In this document: piece after piece, positions 1-7,850 of the stretch | Position numbering within the stretch: the first letter of the stretch is position 1 | Layout of the letters: each line of letters opens with the position of its first letter | Program-made: the position numbers and the translations under genes | Assembly (NCBI RefSeq): GCF_900114355.1 | Contig: NZ_FOSS01000001.1 | Span: 1,290,368-1,354,367, forward strand | Direction: 5' to 3' | Source: Lysobacter sp. cf310 | GTDB taxonomy: Bacteria; Pseudomonadota; Gammaproteobacteria; Xanthomonadales; Xanthomonadaceae | DNA: 64,000 nt | The notes under the pieces: generated by a model | What the model was told of the DNA's origin: nothing | Seen by the model: the letters and a program-made list of their open reading frames with translations, nothing else | The model's database searches: none

Positions 1-312
1 CAGCCCGACACGGTCTGGACCTGGAACGCGATCGGCAAGCGCAAGGGCGCCTGGCGCCTGGCCAAGGACGCGCCGGAAGGCCGCAAGGGCTTCCTGCTCA
101 ACCACCTGATTTCCGACATCACCCCGCGCGGCGACTACGCCAACGCCGACCCGGTCACCGGCCAGGCGGCGTGGTTCGACCTGCGCGTGCGCATCGAACG
201 CGTCGAGCCCGTCGGCGAGAGCGCGCCGCAGTTCCCGCCGCTGGCGCTGGGCGAGGCCGACAACCGACCGCTGCGCTACGGCGCGGCTTTCCGCGACAAG
301 GCATCCCGATGA
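1..312 (+). CDS. Molybdopterin oxidoreductase catalytic subunit, C-terminal end (partial, DmsA-like)
   Basis: Only the last 103 residues are present; the gene begins outside the window. The reading frame is open from base 1 to a TGA at 310-312. The fragment would lie in the molybdopterin-dinucleotide binding domain that ends this family, but it is short and the assignment rests mainly on the genes that follow: a four-cluster ferredoxin subunit (524-1312) and a DmsC-type membrane anchor (1485-2474). In such enzymes this subunit carries the Mo-bis-MGD cofactor and reduces substrates such as DMSO or other S- or N-oxides, or polysulfide. The substrate cannot be read from this piece. Its stop overlaps the next start (ATGA at 309-312), so translation is probably coupled. 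Confidence 0.7.
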   Translation, partial: QPDTVWTWNAIGKRKGAWRLAKDAPEGRKGFLLNHLISDITPRGDYANADPVTGQAAWFDLRVRIERVEPVGESAPQFPPLALGEADNRPLRYGAAFRDKASR

Positions 313-527
313 AACGTTCCTTACGCATGCTGGTCGGCTGGTGCTGCGTGGCGCTGAGCTTCGCCCTGGTGGTCCTGATCGGCGCCGGCATCTTCGATCC
401 GGTCGGCAGCGTCGCCGGCCACGATTCGCTGACGCCGGTGCTGATGGGCCTGCTGCCCAGCGTGAGCTTCGGCATCGCCCTGTTCGCGTTGGGCGTGTGG
501 CTGATCAGCACGGGGCGCAAACGGTGA
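309..527 (+). CDS. Small two-helix membrane protein in the molybdoenzyme operon
   Basis: A 72-residue protein starting at an ATG that overlaps the preceding stop (ATGA) and ending in a TGA that overlaps a GTG start of the ferredoxin gene (GTGA at 524-527). It has two hydrophobic stretches, roughly residues 8-27 and 46-66, separated by a short polar loop containing GHDSLTP, and a basic tail (STGRKR). It resembles no family I can name. The tight overlaps on both sides make it very likely that it is translated with the enzyme, perhaps as an accessory membrane subunit or assembly factor. The classical DmsABC operon has no such gene between A and B. Confidence 0.7.
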   Translation: MKRSLRMLVGWCCVALSFALVVLIGAGIFDPVGSVAGHDSLTPVLMGLLPSVSFGIALFALGVWLISTGRKR

Positions 528-1312
528 CCGCCCTGCCGCCGCCGGGCAAGAAGAAGATGGGCCTGGTGATCGACCTGGACACCTGCGTGGGCTGCCATGC
601 CTGCGCGGTGAGCTGCAAGGAATGGAACGCGGGCGGCTTCGCCGCGCCGCTGACCGACGAAAGCCCGTACGGCAAGGATCCCAGCGGGGTGTGGTTCAAC
701 CGCGTGCACAGTTACGAGGTGGCGGCGGAGCCGGCGTCGGGCGGTTGCGGGAGCGGCGCTCAGAGCGTGGCGCCGCAACCGGCGATGACCCTGCATTTCC
801 CGCGCTCCTGCCTGCACTGCGAGACTCCGGCCTGCGTGACCGTGTGCCCGACCGGGGCCAGCTACAAGCGGGCCGAGGACGGCATCGTGCTGGTCGACGA
901 GGACAAGTGCATCGGCTGCAAGTTGTGCTCCTGGGCCTGCCCTTACGGCGCGCGCGAGTACAGCCAGGTCGAAGGCGTGATGAAGAAATGCACGCTGTGC
1001 ATCGACCGCATCTACAACGAACACCTGGAAGAAGCCGAGCGCCAACCGGCCTGCGTGCAGGCCTGTCCGACGCGCGCACGCCATTTCGGCGACCTCGGCG
1101 ATCCGGAGTCGAAGGTCTCGCAGCTGGTCGCCGCGCGCGGCGGCGTCGACCTGATGCCGGAGCTGGGCTACAAGCCGACCAACCAGTATCTGCCGCCGCG
1201 CCCGCGCCGTGCGGGCGATACCGCCGCCGCGCCCACGCCGCCCGCGGAAACGCTGGACGCCGCCGCCTTGCCGCCGGTGCTGCGCTGGCTGGACCGGGTG
1301 CTGTCGCGATGA
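524..1312 (+). CDS. 4Fe-4S ferredoxin subunit of molybdopterin oxidoreductase (DmsB-like)
   Basis: A 262-residue electron-transfer subunit that passes electrons between the membrane anchor and the molybdenum subunit. It carries several ferredoxin-type cysteine clusters: CVGCHACAVSC near the N-terminus, CLHCETPACVTVCP in the middle, CIGCKLCSWACPYG, and CTLCIDR followed by CVQACP, the pattern of the four-cluster DmsB/TtrB/PsrB group. I chose the GTG at 524 because it overlaps the previous stop by four bases; an in-frame ATG at 557 would remove 11 residues. After the last cluster the protein ends in a low-complexity Ala/Pro/Arg tail. The substrate of the complex is not determined by this subunit. 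Confidence 0.9.
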   Translation: MTALPPPGKKKMGLVIDLDTCVGCHACAVSCKEWNAGGFAAPLTDESPYGKDPSGVWFNRVHSYEVAAEPASGGCGSGAQSVAPQPAMTLHFPRSCLHCETPACVTVCPTGASYKRAEDGIVLVDEDKCIGCKLCSWACPYGAREYSQVEGVMKKCTLCIDRIYNEHLEEAERQPACVQACPTRARHFGDLGDPESKVSQLVAARGGVDLMPELGYKPTNQYLPPRPRRAGDTAAAPTPPAETLDAAALPPVLRWLDRVLSR

Positions 1313-1485
1313 GCATGGGGCGCATCGCTCTTGCCGGCACCGCCCTGCGCGCGAACGCGGAAACGCCGCGACTGCGGCCGCGTGCGCCGCAAGCCGTCGC
1401 CGGTGCGATCGATGGATCGCGCAACCAAGCGGCGACCGCGGCGTGCCCCACCCTGCACTCTCGCTGCCCGCTGCCGGTGCGCTGA
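1309..1485 (+). CDS. Possible 58-residue ORF between the DmsB-like and DmsC-like genes
   Basis: The 172 bases between the ferredoxin gene and the membrane anchor hold one frame running from an ATG that overlaps the dmsB stop (ATGA at 1309-1312) to a TGA that overlaps the dmsC ATG (TGATG at 1483-1487). Third-position GC is about 80%, lower than in neighbouring genes but not random. The product is basic and Ala/Arg-rich, has no membrane segment, and resembles nothing I know. It could be a real coupled small gene, or a spacer whose ends happen to form stop-start overlaps. Low confidence. Confidence 0.25.
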   Translation: MSMGRIALAGTALRANAETPRLRPRAPQAVAGAIDGSRNQAATAACPTLHSRCPLPVR

Positions 1486-2474
1486 TGCATCCTGCTTTTT
1501 CGGTCATCCTGTTCACCACGCTGTCCGGCGCCGGCTACGGCTTGCTCGCGTGGTTGGGCGCGTTGCTGGCGAGCTCGCGCTTGGCGTCGCTGCATGCGCT
1601 GTCCGACGACGTCACGGTGACGGCAACGCTGATGTTGATCGTACTGGCGCTGGGCCTGGTGCTGGCCGCGGTCGGGCTGCTGGCTTCCACCTTCCACCTG
1701 GGCAAGCCGCTGCGCGCCTGGCGCGCGTTCTCGCAGTGGCGCACCTCGTGGCTGTCGCGCGAAGGCGTGCTGGCGCTGGCGACCTTCGTACCCGCGCTGG
1801 CGTTGGCGGCGCTGGCGCTGCTGGCCGCGCGCGGCGACGCGGCCGATGCCGCACGACTGGCGGCATGGGTGCCGTGGCTGGGCGGCGCGTTGAGCGTTCT
1901 GGCACTGCTGACGGTGGCGTGCACCGCGATGATCTACGCCTCGCTGCCGCCGATTCCGGCCTGGCGCCATCGCCTGGTGGTACCGGTCTATCTGGGCTTC
2001 GCGCTGCTCACGGGATGGGCGTTGCTGGCCGCCGTACTGCCGACGACCGGTACCCCTACCCCCGCGCTGCGCTTGCTGGCGGTGGCCTTGGCGATCCTGG
2101 CGCTGGCGGTGGCGGCGATGAAACTGCGCTACTGGCGCGCGATCGACAGCACGCCGCTCACCGTCACCCGCGCTGATGCGGTCGGCCTGCCCGGTCGCGA
2201 GCTCAGCGTGTTCGAGCGCCCGCATACCGAAGACAACTATCTGACCCGCGAAATGGGCTACGTGCTCGCGCGCAAGCACGCGCGCAAGCTTCGCCTGATC
2301 GCGGTGCTCGCGTTCGCGGCCGTGCCGCTGCTGCTGGCGCTGCTGGTGTGGCTGTGGCCGGGCGCGGCCTGGGTCGCGTTCCCGCTGGCGGCGGCCGCCG
2401 CGCTGCTGGGCGCGCTGGTCGAACGCTGGCTGTTCTTCGCCCAGGCCCGGCACCTGGTCACACTGTATTACTGA
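1485..2474 (+). CDS. DmsC-type membrane anchor subunit
   Basis: A 329-residue integral membrane protein with about eight hydrophobic segments, beginning MHPAFSVILFTTLSGAGYGL, which matches the start of DmsC anchors (NPAFSVI...LSGAGYG). DmsC oxidises menaquinol or ubiquinol and passes electrons to the iron-sulfur subunit. The motif STFHLGKPLRAWRAF after the third segment and HTEDNYLTREMGYVLARKHA before the last segments are typical of the family. It is the last gene of the operon. The start is set by the family N-terminus and by the overlap with the small frame upstream. A strong hairpin follows its stop. Confidence 0.88.
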   Translation: MHPAFSVILFTTLSGAGYGLLAWLGALLASSRLASLHALSDDVTVTATLMLIVLALGLVLAAVGLLASTFHLGKPLRAWRAFSQWRTSWLSREGVLALATFVPALALAALALLAARGDAADAARLAAWVPWLGGALSVLALLTVACTAMIYASLPPIPAWRHRLVVPVYLGFALLTGWALLAAVLPTTGTPTPALRLLAVALAILALAVAAMKLRYWRAIDSTPLTVTRADAVGLPGRELSVFERPHTEDNYLTREMGYVLARKHARKLRLIAVLAFAAVPLLLALLVWLWPGAAWVAFPLAAAAALLGALVERWLFFAQARHLVTLYY

Positions 2475-2478
2475 AGCT

Positions 2479-2502
2479 GCGACCGCGTTCCGGCGCGGTC
2501 GC
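2479..2502 (+). terminator. Terminator-like hairpin after the dmsC-like gene
   Basis: A perfect nine-base stem, GCGACCGCG (2479-2487) and CGCGGTCGC (2494-2502), with a six-base loop, five bases after the TAA/TGA end of the anchor gene. No T-run follows, so it is either a weak intrinsic terminator or an RNA-stabilising hairpin at the end of the operon. Confidence 0.5.
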
Positions 2503-2583
2503 GACGGCGATTCAGCCTGGGTCTTGGGACTGTAATCGCTTCCATGGCATGATCTTGGCACCTATTCGGCCCTGTTCACGACG

Positions 2584-3258
2584 ATGTCCGGCTTGCTCGG
2601 GCTCGCCCTGTTGGGCGGCCCCCTCCTCACATTGCCGACCATGCCGGTCCCCGGCGACCCCACGCTGATGGCGCTCGCCAGCGATCCGGCGCAGATGCGG
2701 CTGTACTGTTTTTCGACGCGCTGCGGCGACGAGGAATGGCGCTTGGCGCTGGCGCCTCCGCCGCCGCAGGCACGCGAACTGGCCGAGCCGCAACGGCCAG
2801 CGCGGCGGCCGTTGCGCCTGCCGGGCTCGCAGCGCTACATCGGCCTGAGCGCACCGGCCGCCGCGCGCGAAAGCCGCGGCGCGTATTCCAACGATTTCCG
2901 CATCGGCACCCGGTATGGCCTGCAGGTGCTGCGCGACGGTCCGACCCAGCTCGGCCTGCAGTTCGGCGCCGGCTATCGGTTGGCGCCGCTGTACGACGAC
3001 GGCATCAACCGTCCGGGCGCGGTGATGCGTGGCGAGCTCAACTTCGGGCAGAAGATCGGCGATCGCGCGCGTTGGACCCAGCGCGTGTTCGTCGAGAGCG
3101 GGCACGGCGACACCTTCGTCAAGCAGTCGGTGCGGCTGGACGTGGCGCTGTGGCCGGATTGGACGCTGGAGACCGATTTCGCGATACGCCACGATTCCGA
3201 CGGCGGCGGCGGCAGCGAGTCGGCCGAGAGTTCGATCGAGTTGCGGCGGCGGTTTTAG
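2584..3258 (+). CDS. Putative outer-membrane beta-barrel protein (DUF481-like)
   Basis: A 224-residue protein of uncertain function. The N-terminus is hydrophobic (SGLLGLALLGGPLLTLP) and could be a signal peptide, followed by a Pro/Arg-rich stretch to about residue 90. The C-terminal half alternates hydrophobic and polar residues (RYGLQVLRDGPTQLGLQFG, GELNFGQKIG, RWTQRVFVESG, SVRLDVALWPDWTLETDFA) and ends in ELRRRF, with the terminal aromatic residue typical of outer-membrane barrels. The last strands resemble the DUF481/YdiY group, but this is a weak match made by eye. It stands alone between the molybdoenzyme operon and a repeat-filled region. Confidence 0.5.
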   Translation: MSGLLGLALLGGPLLTLPTMPVPGDPTLMALASDPAQMRLYCFSTRCGDEEWRLALAPPPPQARELAEPQRPARRPLRLPGSQRYIGLSAPAAARESRGAYSNDFRIGTRYGLQVLRDGPTQLGLQFGAGYRLAPLYDDGINRPGAVMRGELNFGQKIGDRARWTQRVFVESGHGDTFVKQSVRLDVALWPDWTLETDFAIRHDSDGGGGSESAESSIELRRRF

Positions 3259-3310
3259 CGGCCGTCGCGGTTGGGCCGGTCGCGGGAATCGCGGCGTGCG
3301 CCTTTGATGG

Positions 3311-3600
3311 ATGCCGCGGTCGCGGCTTGCGCCGCTCCTACCCCCGGCTATCGATGGCCTGCTTCCTGAGGGAGCGGCGTGAGCCGCGATTGCGAAGCTG
3401 CGGCTGCCTGCGTGGATCGCGGCTCAGGCAGCCACAGGCATCGGAGGTTGCGCAGCTGATCGGCGTGCCGCGGTCGCGGCTTGCGCCGCTCCTACCCCTG
3501 GCTATCGATGGCCGGCTTCCTGTGGGAGCGGCGTAAGCCGCGATTGCGAAGCTGGGGCTGGCCGCGCGGATCGCGGCTTACGCCGCTCCCACAGCGATAG
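3311..3600. repeat. REP-like palindromic intergenic repeats (two long direct units, several inverted arms)
   Basis: The intergenic stretch holds alternating inverted arms related to ATCGCGGCTTACGCCGCTCC and GGGAGCGGCGTAAGCCGCGAT. A unit of about 115 bases starting TGCCGCGGTCGCGGCTTGCG at 3311 is repeated with few changes from 3467; each unit contains one left arm (about 3316-3337 and 3473-3493), one right arm (3370-3390 and 3524-3544) and a further left-arm relative (the last at 3570-3590). Similar arms recur at 15341-15410. Such elements form stable hairpins and are scattered through genomes of this family. No coding region is visible here. Confidence 0.85.
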
Positions 3601-3613
3601 GACTGCGCGACTC

Positions 3614-3708
3614 CGTGCCTGCATCCGCTCTCACTACGGGCGACCTCGTGCCTGGGTCCGCTCTCCCTTCCGGGCGACCCCGTGCCTGCGTGCGCTCTCT
3701 ACCGGCGC
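3614..3708. repeat. Short tandem repeat, three units of 33-34 bases
   Basis: Three imperfect copies of a unit beginning CGTGCCTG and containing TCCGCTCTC followed by CGGGCGACC start at 3614, 3647 and 3681. The last copy degenerates into CTACCGGCG. The repeat lies just beyond the 3-prime end of hemC (minus strand). No gene is seen in it; its role is unknown. Confidence 0.65.
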
Positions 3709-3739
3709 TGAGAGGCGGGCGCAGTCGGCGCCGCTGCAT

Positions 3740-4654
3740 TCACAGCGCGGCGGCGATGAAGTCGCCGGCGCCTTGCGCCAGCAGCGCTTGCGCGACTTCC
3801 AGGCCCAGGCATTCGGGGGCGTCGCCGCGGCCTTCGCCGTGGGCGCGCACCTGGCGGCCGTCGGCGGCGCCGACCAGGCCGTCCAGGCGCAGGTGTTCGC
3901 CGTCCAGGCGCGCGTAGGCGGCCACCGGCACGTGGCAGCTGCCGTGCAGGGCGCGGTTCATGGCGCGCTCGGCCTCGACGCAGGTGCGGGTGTCGGCGTG
4001 GTCCAGCGCGGCGCACAAGGCGCGGGTGGCCAGGTGATCGCTGTGGCATTCGATCGCGATCGCGCCCTGCGCCGGCGCGGGCAGCCACTGCGGCGCCTGC
4101 AGGCGTTCGCGCACGCGCGCGCCCAGGTCCAGGCGTTCCAGGCCGGCGACCGCGAGCACGATCGCGTCGTACTCGCCGGCGTCGAGCTTGGCCAGGCGGG
4201 TGTTGACGTTGCCGCGCAGGTCCAGCAGGTGCAGATCCGGGCGCCGCGCGCGCAGTTGGGTCTGGCGGCGCAGCGAGGACGTGCCCACGCGCGCGCCCTG
4301 CGGCAGCGCGTCGATGCTCGCGTACTGCGGGCTGACGAAGGCGTCGGCGTAGTCGGCGCGCTCCAGGATCGCGGGCAGGGCGAAGCCCGGCTCCAGTTCC
4401 ATCGGCACGTCCTTGAGCGAGTGCACGGCGCAATCGGCGTCGCCGCGCTGCATCGCCACTTCCAGCTCCTTCAGGAACAAGCCCTTGCCGCCGATCGCGG
4501 CCAGCGAGCGGTCCAGCACTTCGTCGCCGCGGGTGCTCATCGGCACCAGCACCACCTCCAGTCCGGGGTGGGCGGCGCGCAGGCGGGCGGCGACGTGCTC
4601 GGTCTGCCACAGGGCGAGCGGGCTTTTACGGGTGGCGATGCGGAGGCGGGTCAT
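3740..4654 (-). CDS. hemC: Hydroxymethylbilane synthase (porphobilinogen deaminase)
   Basis: A 304-residue cytoplasmic enzyme that joins four porphobilinogen molecules into hydroxymethylbilane in tetrapyrrole synthesis. Family signatures are plain: [20 protein letters not shown] at the N-terminus, [45 protein letters not shown], and [11 protein letters not shown] in which Cys240 is the dipyrromethane cofactor attachment residue. The length is normal. It is transcribed toward 3740 and its upstream neighbours on the same strand are the LytTR regulator and sensor kinase (5305-7103), the same proximity as hemC to algZ/algR in pseudomonads, although here a 650-base repeat region separates them. 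Confidence 0.97.
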   Translation of the reverse strand: MTRLRIATRKSPLALWQTEHVAARLRAAHPGLEVVLVPMSTRGDEVLDRSLAAIGGKGLFLKELEVAMQRGDADCAVHSLKDVPMELEPGFALPAILERADYADAFVSPQYASIDALPQGARVGTSSLRRQTQLRARRPDLHLLDLRGNVNTRLAKLDAGEYDAIVLAVAGLERLDLGARVRERLQAPQWLPAPAQGAIAIECHSDHLATRALCAALDHADTRTCVEAERAMNRALHGSCHVPVAAYARLDGEHLRLDGLVGAADGRQVRAHGEGRGDAPECLGLEVAQALLAQGAGDFIAAAL

Positions 4655-4671
4655 GGGGGGAATTTTAGAAG

Positions 4672-5165
4672 CAAATCCCCCCTAGCCCCCCTTTTTCAAA
4701 GGGGGGAACCGCAAAAGCGGGGCGGGAACGGCATTCGCCATCCGCGACGTGTGCGCCTCCCCCTTTGAAAAAGGGGGACTGAGGGGGATTTGCTTTTTGC
4801 GGCGCCGCGGGCCCGCCGCACACGGTTCGCGGGCTCACTCGAAACGGTACTGCTCAGCCTCCCCCTTTGAAAAAGGGGGATTGAGGGGGATTTGCTTTGC
4901 GGCGCCGCGGGCCCGCCGCCCATGGTTCGCAGGCTCACCACGACCGGCACTAGAAGCAGCGCTGCTTAGCCCCCCCTTTGAAAAAGGGGGATTGAGGGGG
5001 ATTTGCTTTGCGGCGCCGCGGGCCCGCCGCCCATGGTTCGCAGGCTCACCACGACCGGCACTAGAAGCAGCGCTGCTTAGCCTCCCCCTTTGAAAAAGGG
5101 GGATCGAGGGGGATTTGCTTTGCGGCGCCACGGACCCACCGCCCATGGTTCGCAGGCTCACAACG
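4672..5165. repeat. Palindromic CCCCCTTTGAAAAAGGGGG repeats, partly as a 112-base tandem array
   Basis: The 650 bases between hemC and the LytTR gene contain five copies of the element CTCCCCCTTTGAAAAAGGGGG followed by A(C/T)(T/C)GAGGGGGATTTGC. One lies inverted at about 4672-4708. Four are direct, starting near 4756, 4858, 4969 and 5081, with spacings of 102, 112 and 112 bases because each carries the same trailer GCGGCGCCGCGGGCCCGCCG and then (A/C)(C/A)ATGGTTCGCAGGCTCAC. The CCCCCTTT/AAAGGGGG arms form a very stable hairpin. The array looks amplified by duplication. No gene is supported between 4655 and 5304. Confidence 0.9.
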
Positions 5166-5304
5166 AACGGCTCCTGGCGCCACGAGTGGCCCCTGAGCTA
5201 CGGCTCCTCAAGGTACGGGCGGCACCTGAAGTCACAGCCTGCATTTGGGTCGCGAATTCCCCCGACCCTCGCCGGAGCGCCCGCCATACACCCAACGACG
5301 CCCC

Positions 5305-6045
5305 TTACAGATGCTTCAAAGTCTCACGCAGCGCCGACACGCAGCGCCGGCTGACTTCCAGCGGCTGCTTGCCGTGGCGCAGCACCGCCTGGACGTGGCC
5401 GTCGGGGCAGCGCTTGAGTTCGACGATCTCGTGGCGGGCGACCAGGCAGTTGCGGTGGATGCGCACGAAGCGTTCGCAGAACTCGTCTTCCAGCGACTTC
5501 AGCGATTCCTCGATCAGGTCCTCGCCGCGCGCGTGATGCACGATCACGTACTTCTCTTCGGCGTGCAGGTAGTGCACGTCCTCGATCGGGATCAGGCGCA
5601 GGCTGCCGCGCAGGCGCGCGCACAGGTGGGTGCGGCGTTGGCCCGGCGCGACCTCGCCGCCACGCTCGCGGCCGGCGGCGAAGGTGCGCACGCGCTCCAG
5701 CGCGGCGCTCAGGCGTTCGGCGCGCACCGGCTTGACCAGGTAGTCGATCGCCTCGGCCTCGAACGCCGACAGCGCGTGCGCGTCGTAGGCGGTGCAGAAC
5801 ACCACCGCCGGGCGCGGCTCGAACGCGGCCAGATGGCGCGCCGCTTCCAGGCCGTCGATGCCGGGCATGGCGATGTCCAGCAGCACCAGGTCCGGCTGAT
5901 GCTCGGCGCAGGCGTGCAGGGCGTGCTGGCCGTCGGCGGCTTCGGCCACGACCTCGACGCCGTGCTGCTCGGCCAGCAGCGTGCGCAGGCGCTCGCGCGC
6001 CAGCGGCTCGTCGTCGGCAATGACTATCCTCATTGCGCCCTTCAT
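5305..6045 (-). CDS. LytTR-family response regulator (AlgR-type)
   Basis: A 246-residue two-component regulator. The N-terminal receiver domain (residues about 5-125) has IVIADDEPLARERL, the phospho-acceptor context LVLLDIAMPGIDGLEA, CTAYD and DYLVKPV. The C-terminal LytTR DNA-binding domain (about 145-245) has IEDVHYLHAEEKYVIVH, FVRIHRNCLVA and VSRRCVSALRETL. The chosen ATG at 6045 overlaps the stop of the sensor kinase (ATGA), giving an N-terminus MKGAMRIVIADDEP; an internal ATG at 6033 starts directly at MRIVIADDEP. Paired with the upstream kinase it forms an AlgZ/AlgR-like system; in relatives this controls pili, exopolysaccharide or other surface traits. Targets here are not visible. Confidence 0.92.
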   Translation of the reverse strand: MKGAMRIVIADDEPLARERLRTLLAEQHGVEVVAEAADGQHALHACAEHQPDLVLLDIAMPGIDGLEAARHLAAFEPRPAVVFCTAYDAHALSAFEAEAIDYLVKPVRAERLSAALERVRTFAAGRERGGEVAPGQRRTHLCARLRGSLRLIPIEDVHYLHAEEKYVIVHHARGEDLIEESLKSLEDEFCERFVRIHRNCLVARHEIVELKRCPDGHVQAVLRHGKQPLEVSRRCVSALRETLKHL

Positions 6046-7103
6046 CGGTACAGCGCCTCCACCCCAGTCGGCACGTGCAGTTCGCACAGATAGTAGTCCT
6101 CGGCCCAGCCCGCGGTCATCCGTGCCTGCGGGCCGTAGGCGTAGCGCAGGCGCTGGCCGATGCTGCGCTGGGCGTGACGGGTGCCGTTGCCGGGGCCCTC
6201 GGCCGGCGCCGGGGCCGGATTGCGCACCCGCAGGGCCAGCGTCGGGCCGCTGACGGCCAGTTCGATTTCCAGGGTGCCGCCGCCGGACAGGCGCGAGATG
6301 CCGTGCAGGACCGCGTTCTCGACCAGCGGCTGCAGGACCAGGCGCGGCATCGGCAGGGTCCAGGGCAGCGGCTCGTGCTTGCGCCACTCCACCCGCAGCC
6401 TGTCGCCCAGGCGCAGTTGCTCGATGGCCAGATAGCGCTCGGCCAGCTCGACCTCCTCGGCCAGGCTGGAGTCGGACTCGCCGGCGCCGAGCGCGGCGCG
6501 GAACAGATCCGACAGGTCGAGCACGGCGCGCTCGGCCACCACCGGGTCGCTGCGCACCAGGCCGGCGATGGTGTTCATGCTGTTGAAGAGGAAGTGCGGC
6601 TTGATCCGCGCCTGCAGCGCGTCGACCTCGGCGCGCGCGCTGGCGCGCACCTGCGCCTTCCAGCCGTCGTTGACGTAGAGATAGCGCAGCACCACGCCGA
6701 CCGCGAGCATGGTCACCGCCGCGGTGCCCAGGCTGAAACGCGCCAGCGTCACCCCGGGCGGCACCAGGCTGGCGCCGACGGCGTGGTCGATCGAGTGGGT
6801 GATCGCGGCGAAAGTGGCGCCCAGCAGCGCCGCCGCCGCGGTCGCGATCACGCCGCCCAGGCTGGCGGGCAGACGCAGCAGGCGTTCGCGCGACACGCAC
6901 AGCAGCACCGACACGGTCAGCGCCAGCCACAACGCGAAGGTGCTGCCGGAAACGAAGCGCTGCCAATCCCAGGGCGCGCCGCCGTCGGGCGCCAGCGCCA
7001 GCACGACCACGATCAGCTCGGCCATGCTCAGCATCACCACCAGCCGCGGCAGGCGGCACAGGTCCGGCAACCAGGGTTCGCGCTCGCTGCCGGAGGCGCT
7101 CAT
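6042..7103 (-). CDS. Sensor histidine kinase of the LytS/AlgZ type
   Basis: A 353-residue membrane kinase. Four to five hydrophobic segments lie between residues about 20 and 145 and there is no large periplasmic domain. The cytoplasmic part starts with the His_kinase family motif IKPHFLFNSMNTIAG, whose histidine is the phosphorylation site, and continues with LVLQPLVENAVLHGI, the N-box of the ATPase domain, although the later G-boxes are short. It overlaps the response regulator by four bases and follows the esterase gene with only two bases between, so the three are probably one transcript. Confidence 0.9.
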   Translation of the reverse strand: MSASGSEREPWLPDLCRLPRLVVMLSMAELIVVVLALAPDGGAPWDWQRFVSGSTFALWLALTVSVLLCVSRERLLRLPASLGGVIATAAAALLGATFAAITHSIDHAVGASLVPPGVTLARFSLGTAAVTMLAVGVVLRYLYVNDGWKAQVRASARAEVDALQARIKPHFLFNSMNTIAGLVRSDPVVAERAVLDLSDLFRAALGAGESDSSLAEEVELAERYLAIEQLRLGDRLRVEWRKHEPLPWTLPMPRLVLQPLVENAVLHGISRLSGGGTLEIELAVSGPTLALRVRNPAPAPAEGPGNGTRHAQRSIGQRLRYAYGPQARMTAGWAEDYYLCELHVPTGVEALYR

Positions 7104-7105
7104 GC

Positions 7106-7792
7106 TCAGGCCGCGAAGCGCCGCGACATCCAGTCGCCGAGGTCGCGGATTTCCTCCAGGCAGACCTGGTGGGCCATCGGATAGGCGTGCCAGTCCGGGC
7201 TCAGGCCGAGCGTGCGCAAGCGCGCCGCGCTGATCTCGCCGGCGGCGAAGGGCACCACCGGGTCGTAACTGCCGTGGGCCATGAACAAGGGCTGCGCGCG
7301 CGCGGCGTCCTGGGTCTCGCGCGCCAGGCGATCGGGCATCGGCAGGTAGGTCGACAGGGCGATCAGACCCGCCAGCGGCTGCGTGCGGCGCAGGCCGGCG
7401 GCCAGGGCCACCGCGCCGCCCTGCGAGAAACCGGCCAGCAGCACCCGCGAGGCCGGCACGCCGCGTTCGGCTTCGCGCGCGATCAGGGCCTCGATCTGGG
7501 CCACCGATTCGTCGACGCCGGTTTCGTCGGCGCGGTGGTTGAGGTCGCTGAAATCGCGGATGTCGTACCAGGCGCGCATGCGCACGCCGTTGTTGATCGT
7601 GACCGCGCGCACCGGCGCATGCGGGAACACGAAGCGCAGCGCCGGCCAACCGGGGCGCAGCAACTCGGGCACGATGGGCGCGAAGTCGTTGCCGTCGGCG
7701 CCCAGTCCGTGCAGCCACAGCACGGTCCAGGCCGGCGTCGGGCCGGTTTCGTGTTCGACGGTGTCCAGCAGGGGGGCGGTGGCGGTAGTCAT
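7106..7792 (-). CDS. Carboxylesterase/phospholipase of the alpha/beta hydrolase family
   Basis: A 228-residue soluble hydrolase of the YpfH/acyl-protein-thioesterase-like group. Visible features are WLHGLGADGNDF (oxyanion region), the nucleophile elbow GFSQGG with Ser in the middle, HGSYDPVVPF with the acidic residue, and PMAHQVCLEEI with the catalytic His. It cleaves short-chain carboxyl esters in characterised relatives; the true substrate is unknown. It lies two bases upstream of the kinase gene and is probably cotranscribed with it. Confidence 0.88.
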   Translation of the reverse strand: MTTATAPLLDTVEHETGPTPAWTVLWLHGLGADGNDFAPIVPELLRPGWPALRFVFPHAPVRAVTINNGVRMRAWYDIRDFSDLNHRADETGVDESVAQIEALIAREAERGVPASRVLLAGFSQGGAVALAAGLRRTQPLAGLIALSTYLPMPDRLARETQDAARAQPLFMAHGSYDPVVPFAAGEISAARLRTLGLSPDWHAYPMAHQVCLEEIRDLGDWMSRRFAA

Positions 7793-7850
7793 CGCCGCAT
7801 TGTGCGCTGCCGCCCCGGCGAGCCGCCAGCACCGGCGTCACGGCGCCGGC

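Noticed and set aside
4749-5161. Overlapping frames of about 110 codons on both strands in the repeat region
   Set aside because: They translate the CCCCCTTTGAAAAAGGGGG repeats (SPPFEKGGLRGICF and the like), a known artefact of such repeats, and have no ribosome sites.
4756-5165. Regular direct repeats resembling a CRISPR array
   Set aside because: The 112-base units are nearly identical over their whole length, so there are no unique spacers, and no cas genes lie in the window.
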